64,000 bases of DNA, from positions 1-64,000 of the forward strand of contig WGOC01000027.1 of the NCBI GenBank assembly GCA_016124235.1, written 5' to 3'. This document shows, one piece after another, positions 1 to 9,113 of this stretch; the first letter of the stretch is position 1; each line of letters starts with the position of its first letter. Under the pieces are notes generated by a model. It saw nothing but the letters and a program-made list of their open reading frames with translations. It ran no database searches and was not told where the DNA came from. The DNA is from a bacterium (GTDB lineage Bacteria > Verrucomicrobiota > Verrucomicrobiia > Limisphaerales > RI-55). The position numbers and the translations under genes are program-made.

Positions 1-120
1 CCGCGAGCTGTGAAACGACGGCCCAAGAACTTTCGCCTGCTCACGCGGCCGCGCCACGAGATGGTCGTCGAACGCAGTCGCAAGCAGTCACAAAAAACGT
101 CGATCAATGCCCTTAACTAA
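1..120 (+). CDS. IS4-type transposase, C-terminal end (partial)
   Basis: Frame 1 is open from the window edge to a TAA at 118-120 and encodes 39 visible residues. The piece contains AVKRRPKNFRLLTRPRHEM, a basic motif that resembles the C-terminal tail of many IS4-family DDE transposases. The catalytic DDE core would lie upstream of the window, so the family call rests on this tail alone. No terminal inverted repeat could be assigned in the 60 bases after the stop. It directly precedes a Y1-type transposase gene. Confidence 0.5.
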   Translation, partial: PRAVKRRPKNFRLLTRPRHEMVVERSRKQSQKTSINALN

Positions 121-180
121 GCGCCATTCGGGTCAGTTCTGGCTATTGACAAGTAATTGTTGCCTGCGATCTTGGATGGC

Positions 181-1104
181 ATGGCCCGCAAATTGAGAGT
201 CGAGTATCCCGGGGCGATCTATCACGTCATCAACCGCGGCGATCGTCGGGAGCCCATCTTCAAGGACGATCAGGATCGGCGGAGCTTTATCGAGGCGCTG
301 GACGGTGCCTGCGCTAAGACCGGCTGGCAGGTCCATGCCTATGTCCTCATGCCCAATCACTTTCATCTCGTCATCGAGACGCCCCAGCCCAATCTGGTAG
401 CCGGCATGAAGTGGTTTCTCGGCACTTACACCGGCCGGTTCAACCGTCGGCACAAACTCTTCGGCCACTTGTTCAGCGGGCGTTACAAGTCGTTGCTCGT
501 CGATGGCTCGGGCAGCGGTTACCTGAAGATGGTCTGCGATTACGTGCATCTCAATCCCGCCCGGGCGAAATTGCTGAAAAAGGACTGGCCGCTGAGCGAG
601 TTTGCCTGGAGCAGTTGGCCCTGGTATCTGCTGGCGCCGTCGAAGCGGCCGACGTGGTTGCGCGTGGACCGATTGCTGGGCGAACATGGCATCCCGAAGG
701 ACAGCGCGGCCGGTCGTCGGGAGCTGGAGCGGCACGTGGAGGCGCAACGTCGGGCGAAGGGTGATTACCGATCGATTCGGCGGGGTTGGTGCCTGGGGGA
801 CGAGGCGTTCCGGGCGGAGTTGCTGGCCAAGATGACGGAGCGTCTGGGTGCGGAACATTATGGCCCGGAGCGGGCGGAAACGGACGCGGCGAAGGCGGAG
901 CGAATTGTGCAGGAGGAGCTAAAGCGGCGGAAGTGGAAGGAGGCCGACTTGCAGGCGCGAGCGAAGGGCGACGCGGGCAAGGTGAAAATCGCGCGGCGGT
1001 TGCGGGCGGAGACGGTGATGACGGTGGCGTGGATCGCGAAACGGCTGAGATTGGGGAGCCGGAACTACGCGAACAACTTGTTGGGCAAGGTCTCGTCGAG
1101 ATAA
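181..1104 (+). CDS. REP-associated Y1 tyrosine transposase (RAYT-like)
   Basis: A 307-residue protein of the Y1 transposase (TnpA_REP) family, which nicks and joins single-stranded DNA using a HUH motif and one catalytic tyrosine. The N-terminus carries the family motif YPGAIYHVINRG. The metal-binding HUH motif is seen as PNHFHLVIE, and the probable catalytic tyrosine lies in DYVHLNPARAKL. The C-terminal 60 residues look like a DNA-binding helix-turn-helix (TVMTVAWIAKRLRLGS), common in this group in Verrucomicrobiota and Planctomycetota. I chose the ATG at 181, which begins MARKLRVEYPG, over an in-frame TTG at 157. No clear REP hairpin pairs flank it, so whether it is active or domesticated cannot be told. 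Confidence 0.88.
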   Translation: MARKLRVEYPGAIYHVINRGDRREPIFKDDQDRRSFIEALDGACAKTGWQVHAYVLMPNHFHLVIETPQPNLVAGMKWFLGTYTGRFNRRHKLFGHLFSGRYKSLLVDGSGSGYLKMVCDYVHLNPARAKLLKKDWPLSEFAWSSWPWYLLAPSKRPTWLRVDRLLGEHGIPKDSAAGRRELERHVEAQRRAKGDYRSIRRGWCLGDEAFRAELLAKMTERLGAEHYGPERAETDAAKAERIVQEELKRRKWKEADLQARAKGDAGKVKIARRLRAETVMTVAWIAKRLRLGSRNYANNLLGKVSSR

Positions 1105-1244
1105 GATCCGAGTTGGGAAATTTAGCCGAAGAGGATTTTGCCGGGCATCGCTCTTGCATTCGTGGAGTGCGGCGGCAATCCGAGTGGGGCGGATAAGCGC
1201 CTGTTTTCCACGCGGGTAGTGCGGCTTATACTTTGACCGCTTCA

Positions 1245-1274
1245 TTGACGTCGGCGCGACGCGGCCTTTAGATA
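1245..1274 (+). promoter_or_regulatory. Possible promoter of sdhCAB
   Basis: A TTGACG at 1245-1250 is followed after 18 bases by TAGATA at 1269-1274, about 65 bases before the sdhC start. The -35 is good and the -10 is weak, so this is only a candidate. Confidence 0.3.
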
Positions 1275-1340
1275 ACGGCCCAGCGAACGACGATTCACAG
1301 TGGACTTTCCTGTTCCGGGCCCGGGCGTTCGCCAAGTGCA

Positions 1341-2057
1341 ATGAAGCTGATCACAGGCATTTTTCAATCCACGCTTGGTCGCAAATACATCATGGCGGTG
1401 TCCGGTGCCGCGCTGGTTTTCTTTGTGGTCGGCCATCTGATGGGCAATCTGCAGATCTTTCTGGGGCGTGAAGTCATCAATGCCTACGGGGAGTTTCTGC
1501 ACAGTGTGCCGGAGCTTTTGTGGGGTGCGCGTATCGGCCTCCTCGCGATGGTTGGACTGCATATCTGGTCGGCCGTTTCGCTCAGCAACGACAATAAAGC
1601 TGCCCGGCCAATCGCCTACGAAAATTGGAACCCGACCGCCGCCAGTTATGCGTCGCGAACGATGTTGATGAGCGGCCTGATTATCGCGACGTTTATCATC
1701 TACCACTTGCTGCATTACACTTTGCAGGTGCCGGGAATCAATTTTACCGGCCAGGATTTCGGAACGTTTGAGGAACTTCGCGCTGGCCACGATCCGCGTC
1801 ACGACGTTTATCGAATGATGGTGGTCGGTTTCAGCCAACCGTTGGTTGCCCTGTTTTACATCTGCGCGATTGGGTTGCTGTGTCTGCACCTGAGCCACGG
1901 TGTCAGCGCGGCGTTTCAATCACTCGGTTTGAAAAGCAAGACATGGGCACCGATTCTGGACAAGGGTGCCAAGGTTTTTGCGATCGTGGTTTTTGTCGGT
2001 TACGCCTCCATTCCAACAGCCGTCCTGCTGGGTCTTGGAAAGGAGGTCATGAAGTAA
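1341..2057 (+). CDS. sdhC: Succinate dehydrogenase cytochrome b subunit
   Basis: A 238-residue integral membrane protein that anchors succinate dehydrogenase and passes electrons to quinone. It is the single-subunit cytochrome b type found in Bacteroidota, Chlamydiae and Verrucomicrobiota rather than the proteobacterial SdhC/SdhD pair. About five hydrophobic segments are visible. Probable haem-ligand histidines occur in VVGHLMGN (near residue 28), in IIYHLLHYT and in LHLSHG. It is the first gene of an sdhCAB operon, with sdhA starting one base after its stop. A strong AAAGGAGG just before its own stop serves sdhA. Confidence 0.95.
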   Translation: MKLITGIFQSTLGRKYIMAVSGAALVFFVVGHLMGNLQIFLGREVINAYGEFLHSVPELLWGARIGLLAMVGLHIWSAVSLSNDNKAARPIAYENWNPTAASYASRTMLMSGLIIATFIIYHLLHYTLQVPGINFTGQDFGTFEELRAGHDPRHDVYRMMVVGFSQPLVALFYICAIGLLCLHLSHGVSAAFQSLGLKSKTWAPILDKGAKVFAIVVFVGYASIPTAVLLGLGKEVMK

Positions 2058-2058
2058 C

Positions 2059-3975
2059 ATGTCACTCAACTCCAACATCCCATCCGGCCCGCTCGCGCAA
2101 AAGTGGGATCAGCACAAGTTCGATCTCAAGCTCGTTAATCCGGCCAACAAGCGGAAATTCGAGGTCATCGTCGTGGGTTCGGGTCTTGCCGGTGCGTCTT
2201 CGGCGGCGACGCTCGCAGAACTTGGTTACCGGGTTAAGTGCTTTTGCTATCAGGACAGCCCGCGGCGGGCGCATTCCATTGCGGCACAGGGTGGGATCAA
2301 TGCGGCAAAGAATTATCAAAACGATGGCGATTCGGTTTATCGCCTGTTTTACGACACGATCAAAGGTGGCGACTTCCGGTCGCGTGAAGCCAACGTTTAT
2401 CGTCTGGCGCAAGTCAGCGTAAACATCATCGACCAATGCGTCGCGCAAGGAGTGCCGTTTGCCCGTGAATACGGTGGTTTGCTCGATAATCGCTCGTTCG
2501 GCGGAGCGCAGGTAAGCCGGACGTTTTATGCTCGCGGCCAGACCGGTCAGCAGCTTTTGCTCGGCGCGTATTCCGCTCTGAGCCGGCAGATTGGTCTCGG
2601 AACCGTTCAGATGTATCCGCGCACAGAGATGCTCGATTTGGTAATCGTCGATGGACACGCCAAGGGCATCATCACGCGGGACCTGACGAACGGCAAAATT
2701 GAACGCCACGCCGCCGACGCGGTGATTTTGGCGACCGGCGGTTACGGCAACGTGTTCTTCCTCTCGACAAACGCGGTTGGTTGCAACGTCACGGCCTCGT
2801 ACCGGGCCCACAAACGCGGCGCCTTTTTTGCAAACCCGTGCTACACGCAAATTCATCCCACGTGCATCCCGGTCAGTGGCGATCATCAATCGAAGCTGAC
2901 GTTGATGTCGGAGTCGTTGCGCAATGACGGCCGCGTCTGGGTGCCAAAGAAAAAGGAAGATTGTCGCAAGCGGGCGGCGGACATTGCCGAGGCGGATCGC
3001 GACTATTATCTCGAGCGCAAATACCCGAGCTTCGGCAACCTCGCACCACGTGACATTTCCAGTCGTGCCGCCAAGGAAGTTTGCGATGAGGGCCGTGGCG
3101 TTGGACCGAGTGGACTTGGGGTTTACCTGGATTTTGGCGACGCCATCAAACGGCTCGGCGAAAACAAGATTCGCGAGCGCTACGGCAACTTGTTCGATAT
3201 GTATGAATGCATCACGGGCGAGAACGCGTATCGTCAGCCGATGCGGATTTTTCCGGCGGTGCATTACACGATGGGCGGCCTGTGGGTCGATTACCACCTG
3301 ATGAGCAATCTGCCGGGGTTATTCGTACTGGGCGAAGCAAACTTCTCAGACCATGGCGCAAACCGGTTGGGCGCCAGTGCGTTGATGCAGGGCCTGGCTG
3401 ACGGCTATTTCGTGATTCCCTACACAATCGCCAATTACTTTGCGACCTCGAAGCAGAAGTGTCCTTCGACCGATCATCCCTCGTTCAAACAGGCGGAGGA
3501 AAACGTAACGGGCATTGCCAGTCGCCTGCTGGGAATCAAGGGCAAGCGGACGGTGCGCTCGTTCCATCGCGAATTAGGCAAGCTGGTATGGGAAAAATGC
3601 GGCATGGCGCGGAGCAAGGAAAGCCTCGAGGCAGCGCTGAAGCGCATTCCAGAATTGCGCGAGGAATTTTGGCAGAACGTGAACGTGCCCGGATCTGGCC
3701 AGAGTCTAAACCAATCGCTCGAATACGCGGGTCGAGTTGCAGATTTCATGGAGTTTGCCGAGTTACTGTGCACCGACGCGCTTAATCGCGATGAATCCTG
3801 TGGCGGCCATTTCCGCGTTGAACATCAAACCGAAGACGGGGAAGCGCTCCGGCACGACGACAAATTTGCACACGTTTCCGCGTGGGAATTCAAAGGCGTC
3901 GGCAACAAGCCCGAGTTGCACAAGGAAGAGCTGGTTTACGAAAACGTGCACATGTCCACCCGCAGTTACAAATAA
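2059..3975 (+). CDS. sdhA: Succinate dehydrogenase flavoprotein subunit
   Basis: A 638-residue flavoprotein that oxidises succinate to fumarate in the TCA cycle. The N-terminal dinucleotide-binding motif [12 protein letters not shown] lies at residues 38-50. The covalent-FAD motif [10 protein letters not shown] places the flavinylated histidine at residue 72. Substrate-side motifs such as [10 protein letters not shown] and [10 protein letters not shown] are intact. Its length fits the b-type family that pairs with a single cytochrome subunit. The gene sits one base after sdhC and ten bases before sdhB, so the three are almost certainly one transcript. Confidence 0.96.
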   Translation: MSLNSNIPSGPLAQKWDQHKFDLKLVNPANKRKFEVIVVGSGLAGASSAATLAELGYRVKCFCYQDSPRRAHSIAAQGGINAAKNYQNDGDSVYRLFYDTIKGGDFRSREANVYRLAQVSVNIIDQCVAQGVPFAREYGGLLDNRSFGGAQVSRTFYARGQTGQQLLLGAYSALSRQIGLGTVQMYPRTEMLDLVIVDGHAKGIITRDLTNGKIERHAADAVILATGGYGNVFFLSTNAVGCNVTASYRAHKRGAFFANPCYTQIHPTCIPVSGDHQSKLTLMSESLRNDGRVWVPKKKEDCRKRAADIAEADRDYYLERKYPSFGNLAPRDISSRAAKEVCDEGRGVGPSGLGVYLDFGDAIKRLGENKIRERYGNLFDMYECITGENAYRQPMRIFPAVHYTMGGLWVDYHLMSNLPGLFVLGEANFSDHGANRLGASALMQGLADGYFVIPYTIANYFATSKQKCPSTDHPSFKQAEENVTGIASRLLGIKGKRTVRSFHRELGKLVWEKCGMARSKESLEAALKRIPELREEFWQNVNVPGSGQSLNQSLEYAGRVADFMEFAELLCTDALNRDESCGGHFRVEHQTEDGEALRHDDKFAHVSAWEFKGVGNKPELHKEELVYENVHMSTRSYK

Positions 3976-3984
3976 GGATCTGCC

Positions 3985-4737
3985 ATGGCGAACAAGTTGA
4001 ATCTGACGTTGAAAGTGTGGCGACAGGACAACGCCGCTGACGGGGGGCGTTTCGAAACCTATCCGGCGCGAGGTATTGACGAGGACATGAGCTTCCTCGA
4101 AATGCTTGATGTCGTAAACGAGGAGCTGATCGAAGACGGAAAGGAACCCATTGCCTTTGACAGCGATTGCCGCGAAGGCATCTGCGGAACCTGTTCGCTC
4201 GTGATCAATGGAATCCCGCACGGCGGTCGCAAAGGCACGACGGCGTGCCAGTTGCACATGCGCAATTTCAAGGACGGACAGACCATTTCGATCGAACCGT
4301 GGCGGGCACGTGCGTTTCCGGTCATACGGGATTTGATCGTGGATCGCTCGGCGTTTGATCGGATTATACAGGTTGGTGGTTTCGTTTCGGTGCGCACCGG
4401 GGGTACGCCGGACGCGAACTCGATGCCGATCTCCAAAGAGGTCTCCGACAAGGCCATGGATGCCGCCCAATGCATCGGCTGTGGGGCGTGCGTGGCCGCC
4501 TGCAAGAATGGGTCGGCGATGCTGTTTGTTGCCGCCAAAGTGTCACATTTGAACCTGCTGCCTCAGGGCAAACCGGAAAAGACGCGGCGCGCCGAGAGAA
4601 TGGTTTGGAAAATGGACGAGGAAGGTTTCGGTGGCTGTTCGGTAACTGGCTCGTGCGAAGCGGTTTGCCCCAAGGAGATCAGTCTGGATTTTATCGCGAA
4701 ATTGAACCGCGACTTCGCATTGTCGGTGTTCAAATAG
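3985..4737 (+). CDS. sdhB: Succinate dehydrogenase iron-sulfur subunit
   Basis: A 250-residue protein that carries electrons from SdhA to the membrane anchor. The plant-type [2Fe-2S] cluster ligands are cysteines 62, 67, 70 and 88. A [4Fe-4S] motif, [14 protein letters not shown], and a three-cysteine segment for the [3Fe-4S] cluster, [12 protein letters not shown], follow in the usual order. The start has an AAGGAT Shine-Dalgarno a few bases upstream. It is the last gene of the sdhCAB operon. No clear terminator hairpin follows in the next 100 bases. Confidence 0.96.
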   Translation: MANKLNLTLKVWRQDNAADGGRFETYPARGIDEDMSFLEMLDVVNEELIEDGKEPIAFDSDCREGICGTCSLVINGIPHGGRKGTTACQLHMRNFKDGQTISIEPWRARAFPVIRDLIVDRSAFDRIIQVGGFVSVRTGGTPDANSMPISKEVSDKAMDAAQCIGCGACVAACKNGSAMLFVAAKVSHLNLLPQGKPEKTRRAERMVWKMDEEGFGGCSVTGSCEAVCPKEISLDFIAKLNRDFALSVFK

Positions 4738-4843
4738 GCCAACGTGTGACTGAATTTGTAGCAGAACGATGCACTTCCAGCGAGCCCGTGTCACAAATTG
4801 GTGTCGTGGCGGAAGTTGTGTCGGTGAGAAAGGAAATTTTCAA

Positions 4844-4871
4844 TTGACACGAGCTATGTGCCGACTAACCT
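4844..4871 (+). promoter_or_regulatory. Possible promoter of the FecR-domain gene
   Basis: A perfect TTGACA at 4844-4849 is followed, after a 16-base spacer, by TAACCT at 4866-4871. This lies about 45 bases before the ATG at 4915. The -10 is weak, so the call rests mainly on the -35 and position. Confidence 0.4.
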
Positions 4872-4914
4872 GACGCCACTTAAATTTAAGCCATCTTATA
4901 AATTGGGAGTGACT

Positions 4915-5658
4915 ATGAAATATTCCGGACGCCTGTTCAACTATATGGCCGTGTTGGGAATCGCGCTGGCTACGACGCTGGCCGTGAACACGGGGAATGC
5001 ACAATCCACCAAGCAGGGCAAAGCACAAGTGCGAGCCGTCCATGGTTCCGCTCGTTATTCAACTGGTGGTGGTACGTGGCTCGAACTGACGCCTGGCGCC
5101 GTTCTTTATTCCGGGTCCACCATTTCGACCGCTGCGGGTTCGCACGTTGACCTCTATTTGGGAATCAACGGGCCAGTCGTGCGGGTGGACGAAAGCACCC
5201 AAGTGGGAATCGACAAGTTGACCTACACCGATACAGGTGCCGACGCGGTGATCGAAACGCAGTTGAATTTGACCAAGGGCACGTTGATTGGGTCAGTTCG
5301 CAAGTTGGCTGCGGCTTCCCGTTACGAAATCAAGACGCCGGCCGGTGTGGCGGGCATCCGGGGTACTGATTACGTTATCACAGACGGTTTGGTGTTGTTC
5401 ATCCTCAAAGGTCTCGGTCATGTGGCGTATATCCTGCCCGATGGCAATATCCTTTCTGACTCGGTTTCGACGGGCGAAGTGTTTGTTCCCCCCGGAACCA
5501 AGCGCGCCATTACTCGCGAAGAGTACAACCGGTGGCAGACAGTCATCACCCAGATCTTGGTGAATGCCGGCGTGCCTGCGTCGGAAATCGACCAGAACCG
5601 AATTTTCGTGAATCCCGAAACGGGCACTCAGACCAGCCCGACGACTCCCGCGGAATAG
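4915..5658 (+). CDS. Exported FecR-domain protein
   Basis: A 247-residue protein with a signal peptide (residues 1-29, cleavage probably after GNAQ). It is followed by a FecR-like beta domain: AQVRAVHGSARYS, then WLELTPGAVLYSGSTISTAAGS, then SRYEIKTPAGVAGIRGTDYVI. Such domains act in the periplasm and are usually read as sensing or scaffold modules. There is no anti-sigma N-terminal helix, so it is not a classical FecR. I chose the ATG at 4915, preceded by GGGAG, because it begins the signal peptide. It sits directly upstream of a CHASE2-cyclase gene, and FecR and CHASE2 domains often occur together. A terminator hairpin separates the two. Confidence 0.85.
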   Translation: MKYSGRLFNYMAVLGIALATTLAVNTGNAQSTKQGKAQVRAVHGSARYSTGGGTWLELTPGAVLYSGSTISTAAGSHVDLYLGINGPVVRVDESTQVGIDKLTYTDTGADAVIETQLNLTKGTLIGSVRKLAAASRYEIKTPAGVAGIRGTDYVITDGLVLFILKGLGHVAYILPDGNILSDSVSTGEVFVPPGTKRAITREEYNRWQTVITQILVNAGVPASEIDQNRIFVNPETGTQTSPTTPAE

Positions 5659-5712
5659 AGCTGGTTGCCAGACCTGTCGGATTTATCGCAGGTTTGAAAA
5701 GATAATCGCCGA

Positions 5713-5750
5713 AGCCCGGAGCAGCCTTGTGTTGCTCCGGGCTTTTTGTT
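5713..5750 (+). terminator. Strong Rho-independent terminator between FecR gene and cyclase gene
   Basis: A perfect 11-bp stem pairs AGCCCGGAGCA (5713-5723) with TGCTCCGGGCT (5733-5743). The loop is nine bases, and TTTTGTTT follows. It ends the FecR-domain transcript. It lies only about 17 bases before the best start codon of the cyclase, so it could also act as an attenuator for that gene. Confidence 0.85.
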
Positions 5751-5767
5751 TCCCTCGAAACCACATC

Positions 5768-7873
5768 GTGACGAAATTGCGCCCCAAAAACACGCCGTTG
5801 CTGATAGCGGTTGGAGCCATTATTCTAGCGTGCGTACTCCCGATTGTTTCCTACTATTTTCCCAACAATTTTCTCAATTCTGTCGAGCTCAGGACGTACG
5901 ACTGGCGGATGCGCCAAGCTGCCAACGCCGATGCAGCAGCCTCGACTAATCTTGCGGCCTGTTACATCGATTTGAAATCGGTCGATTGGTTCAAGGAAAC
6001 GCTCAAGGTGCGATTCCCTTATCCGCGGAAAGTCCACGGTCTCATTACCAGAGAGTTGGGCTACGAGGGCGCCACGGCGGTGGCTTTTGATGTGATGTTT
6101 AACGAGGAGTTTCCGATGGACGGCTTGGTGGAGGCGGATTACGGGCCTCTTGGTGCCGAAGGTTCGGACCAGTTTTTCGCTCGCCAGATGAAAGAGGCAG
6201 GCAACGTTTTTATCGCCGAAGGAAACGTGGATGATCCACCGGATCCGCTTTTCGCAGACGCGGCCAAAAATGTCGGAAGCATACTCACGCAGGAGGAGCA
6301 TTCGGACTGCAATGTCGTCCGTCGCATCCGCCCGGTCGTGGTTGGCAAGGATGGGCGGTCCCGATGGAATCTGGGCGTGCTGCTGGCTGCCAGCGAACTG
6401 GGAATTGACTTGAAGAAGGCGACCATCACAAAGCGAGGCATCACATTTCCCGATGCTCCGGGCGGGCAACGATATCTTCCCTTGGATCGCGACGGTTCGA
6501 TGCTTATCGACTGGAATCTGAAGGCGGACGATTCCCGGGTGCTCCAGGTACCGTATTTCGCACTCGCGTTCCTCGACTTGATGCGTCAGGCGAGCGGTGA
6601 ACAAGGCCACCGCGAAGCCTTGGGAGAACTGCGAACGGCAGGGTTCACCAATTTAGTCGGTGACCGACCGCTCCACGGCAAGGTGTGCATTATTGGGTCG
6701 ACGGTGGAAGGTAACAATCTATCTGACATCGGGGCCACGCCGCTTTCGAAGAATACGTTTCTCGTATCCACTTACCTGAACGTGGCGAACACGATCATTA
6801 TGAACCGGTTCATTCGCCAGATCGGCCCTTTTGGCGAGGCGTCTTATCTGATCATTCTGGGAATGCTCGCCTCGTGGATCACATGGCGAACCAAAGTGGG
6901 CTGGGGAGCCGTTTGGATGGTTGCTCTGGTGACCGTTGTTATTCTCGCCGCGATGATTGCTTTCCTTTCTCAGCATGTCTGGCTGCCGGTTGTTGACCCA
7001 GTTGTGGGAGGATTGCTGCTGCCTTATCTGTCGCTCGTTTCCTATCGCGTAGCCTTTGGAGAAAACGAGCAACGTCGTATCAAGCAGGTTTTCAAGCGTG
7101 TCGTGTCACCCGACGTGGTCAATGAATTGTTGGCGGCAGAGCGATTGTCACTGGGTGGTGCGCGTCGGAACATCAGCGTCTTCTTTGCCGACGTACGTGG
7201 ATTTACCGAAATGACCGATTCGACCCATGCGCGTGCCGGGCAATACGTAAAGGATCACAACCTGATCGGCGCGGAAGCCGACGCCTATTTCGATCACAAC
7301 GCACGTGAGGTTCTCGCCACGGTAAATCTGTATCTTGGGACTATCGCCGATATCATTAAGAAGCACGAGGGGACGTTGGACAAATACATAGGTGACTGTG
7401 TCATGGCATTTTGGGGAGCGCCGTTAACGCAGGAACAACATGCCGTCGCCTGTGTTCGGACGGCAATTGAGGCGCAGCGCGCGATTTACAAACTTAACGT
7501 CGAACGCGCGGCCGAAAACGAACGCCGGAAAGCGGAATCACCGCCACCGGACGAAGTTGAGCTATTGCCGTTGTTGACGCTTGGCACCGGGATCAACTCG
7601 GGCATCGCGACGGTTGGATTGATGGGTTCGGAGGAACACACTTTTAACTACACGATCTTCGGACGGGAAGTAAATCTTGCGAGCCGGTTGGAGAGCTTCT
7701 CGGGACGCGGTCGGATCATTATCGGCGCCAACACCTATGCCGATCTGCAGAAATTCGCGCCTGAGTTGGCGGCGACCTGCGTTCGCCAGGAGGCCAGTCG
7801 CTTCAAAGGATTTCGCGAAGAGATTGTGACCTACGAAGTGCCTTGGAAAACGGCCACTAAATCCGGCTCGTGA
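5768..7873 (+). CDS. CHASE2-domain class III adenylate/guanylate cyclase
   Basis: About 701 residues. The N-terminal membrane helix is followed by an extracytoplasmic CHASE2 sensor (VELRTYDWRMRQ, then a block around FDVMFNEEF), several further membrane helices near residues 350-430, and a C-terminal class III cyclase domain. Metal-binding aspartates are seen in FADVRGFTEM and YIGDCVMAFWGAP. The lysine of DKYIGD and the threonine of NYTIFG fit the Lys/Thr purine-recognition pair of bacterial class IIIb enzymes. NLASRLE supplies the transition-state residues. Two insertions, one after the first metal aspartate and one before GTGINSG, lengthen the domain. I chose the GTG at 5768 because an earlier GTG (5729) lies inside the terminator loop. 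No Shine-Dalgarno is evident. Confidence 0.88.
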   Translation: MTKLRPKNTPLLIAVGAIILACVLPIVSYYFPNNFLNSVELRTYDWRMRQAANADAAASTNLAACYIDLKSVDWFKETLKVRFPYPRKVHGLITRELGYEGATAVAFDVMFNEEFPMDGLVEADYGPLGAEGSDQFFARQMKEAGNVFIAEGNVDDPPDPLFADAAKNVGSILTQEEHSDCNVVRRIRPVVVGKDGRSRWNLGVLLAASELGIDLKKATITKRGITFPDAPGGQRYLPLDRDGSMLIDWNLKADDSRVLQVPYFALAFLDLMRQASGEQGHREALGELRTAGFTNLVGDRPLHGKVCIIGSTVEGNNLSDIGATPLSKNTFLVSTYLNVANTIIMNRFIRQIGPFGEASYLIILGMLASWITWRTKVGWGAVWMVALVTVVILAAMIAFLSQHVWLPVVDPVVGGLLLPYLSLVSYRVAFGENEQRRIKQVFKRVVSPDVVNELLAAERLSLGGARRNISVFFADVRGFTEMTDSTHARAGQYVKDHNLIGAEADAYFDHNAREVLATVNLYLGTIADIIKKHEGTLDKYIGDCVMAFWGAPLTQEQHAVACVRTAIEAQRAIYKLNVERAAENERRKAESPPPDEVELLPLLTLGTGINSGIATVGLMGSEEHTFNYTIFGREVNLASRLESFSGRGRIIIGANTYADLQKFAPELAATCVRQEASRFKGFREEIVTYEVPWKTATKSGS

Positions 7874-7915
7874 ATTCCAATGGGCAGTTCGTGCCCTGCC
7901 TGCTAGCCTTCGCCC

Positions 7916-8398
7916 ATGCGGACTGTGATCTATCCGGGTAGCTTTGATCCTCTGACCAACGGACATCTGGATATCATCCAGCGCGCTGCCAAATTGTTCG
8001 ATCGTGTGATCGTGGCGGTGGCGAGCAATGAGGCAAAGAACCCTCTCTTTACACTGGAGGAGCGCGTAAGCTTGGGTGAGCAAACTGTGAGCTCGATGCA
8101 AAACGTGGAGGTTGATTCGTTCGACGGGCTTTTGATTGACTATGTGAACCGGATGAACGGCGATGCGATTATTCGAGGTCTGCGAGCGATCTCTGATTTC
8201 GAGTTCGAGTTTCAACTGGCCTTGATGAACCGTAAGCTCGACGAACGCATTGAGACGATTTTCATGATGCCCAAAGACACCTACACATTCCTGAGTTCGC
8301 GGATTGTAAAAGAAATCGCTCGTTTGGGTGGCGATGTCCGGCAGTTTGTTCCAGAGTGTGTGGAAGCGGCGTTAAAGGAACGCCACCAAGCCAATTAA
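7916..8398 (+). CDS. coaD: Phosphopantetheine adenylyltransferase
   Basis: A 160-residue cytoplasmic enzyme that joins ATP to 4'-phosphopantetheine, the penultimate step of coenzyme A synthesis. The nucleotidyltransferase motif YPGSFDPLTNGHLD is at residues 5-18, and the second signature, FLSSRIVKE, is near the C-terminus. Length matches the family exactly. It begins a block with yceD, rpmF, plsX and fabH, all on this strand with short gaps, linking CoA and fatty-acid initiation to a ribosomal protein. Confidence 0.96.
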   Translation: MRTVIYPGSFDPLTNGHLDIIQRAAKLFDRVIVAVASNEAKNPLFTLEERVSLGEQTVSSMQNVEVDSFDGLLIDYVNRMNGDAIIRGLRAISDFEFEFQLALMNRKLDERIETIFMMPKDTYTFLSSRIVKEIARLGGDVRQFVPECVEAALKERHQAN

Positions 8399-8408
8399 TT
8401 TTCGAGTC

Positions 8409-8900
8409 ATGCCGATTCTACTCAATCTCGTTGTGCTTGAGGAAAGCAACCAGCGCCTGGCTGGCGAGCTGGCGGTTTCAGACTTGGAATTCGGGTTTGA
8501 GGATGAAGTTGTCCAGTTTTCGAAATCGTTAAAGTATGAGCTCAATGCTCAATTATTGGATGATTCCTTGTTGGTGACGGGTGATCTCGCGCTCCCGATC
8601 GGCTGTACATGTGTCCGGTGTTTGAGGCCGTTTCAACAGACCGTTTCTCTCAAGAACTGGGCTTGCCACATCCCTTTAAAAGGGGAGGATCGGCCGCCCA
8701 TAATCAGGGACTCGGTGGACTTGACGCCTTATATTCGTGAAGATATTGTCCTCGCCCTTCCGACCCACCCGGTGTGTCGGGATGATTGTCCAGGGCTTAC
8801 AGGCAAGACCTCGCAAACCCTCCGCACTGCTGATAAAAGCAAGTCGGGGGGAATTTCGTCTCCCTGGGAAGAGCTAAACAAATTGAAGTTAAAATCTTAA
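8409..8900 (+). CDS. YceD-family (DUF177) protein
   Basis: A 163-residue protein of the DUF177/YceD family, normally encoded just before rpmF and implicated in 23S rRNA or ribosome-related functions. The diagnostic CxxC-containing stretch is seen as CTCVRCLRPF near residues 59-68. A later region with CRDDCPGL matches the family's C-terminal cysteine motif. It lies 10 bases after coaD and 4 bases before rpmF, so it belongs to the same transcript. Confidence 0.88.
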   Translation: MPILLNLVVLEESNQRLAGELAVSDLEFGFEDEVVQFSKSLKYELNAQLLDDSLLVTGDLALPIGCTCVRCLRPFQQTVSLKNWACHIPLKGEDRPPIIRDSVDLTPYIREDIVLALPTHPVCRDDCPGLTGKTSQTLRTADKSKSGGISSPWEELNKLKLKS

Positions 8901-8904
8901 GATT

Positions 8905-9093
8905 ATGGGTGTTCCCAAGCGCAAACCTTCGAAGAGTCGCCAGCGTATGCGGCGTGCCTACAACAGCGTTCTCAAGCTGCCCCAATTGAACACCTGCCCG
9001 CAATGTGCCGCTCCCTATTTTCCGCACCGGGTGTGCCCGTCCTGCGGTTTTTACAAAGGGCGTCAGGTTGTAACTGTTGAATCCTTTGGTTGA
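8905..9093 (+). CDS. rpmF: 50S ribosomal protein L32
   Basis: A 62-residue protein of the large ribosomal subunit. The N-terminus MGVPKRKPSKSRQRMRRA is typical of L32. A zinc ribbon of the four-cysteine kind (CPQCAAPYFPHRVCPSCG) is intact, so this is the zinc-binding form. It stands in the conserved yceD-rpmF-plsX-fabH order. Confidence 0.97.
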   Translation: MGVPKRKPSKSRQRMRRAYNSVLKLPQLNTCPQCAAPYFPHRVCPSCGFYKGRQVVTVESFG

Positions 9094-9113
9094 TTGGTAG
9101 ACGCCGCCGGTTA

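Noticed and set aside
1104-1190. Near-repeat of ATCCGAGTTGGG and ATCCGAGTGGGG as REP elements of the RAYT
   Set aside because: The match is short, direct rather than inverted, and no hairpin pair was found.
2062-3297. Long minus-strand open frame opposite sdhA (411 codons)
   Set aside because: It is the antisense shadow of a clearly coding gene, with low-complexity Arg/Val-rich translation and no motif.
7880-7894. GGGCA-GTTCG-TGCCC hairpin before coaD as a terminator
   Set aside because: The stem is only five base pairs and is not followed by T residues.
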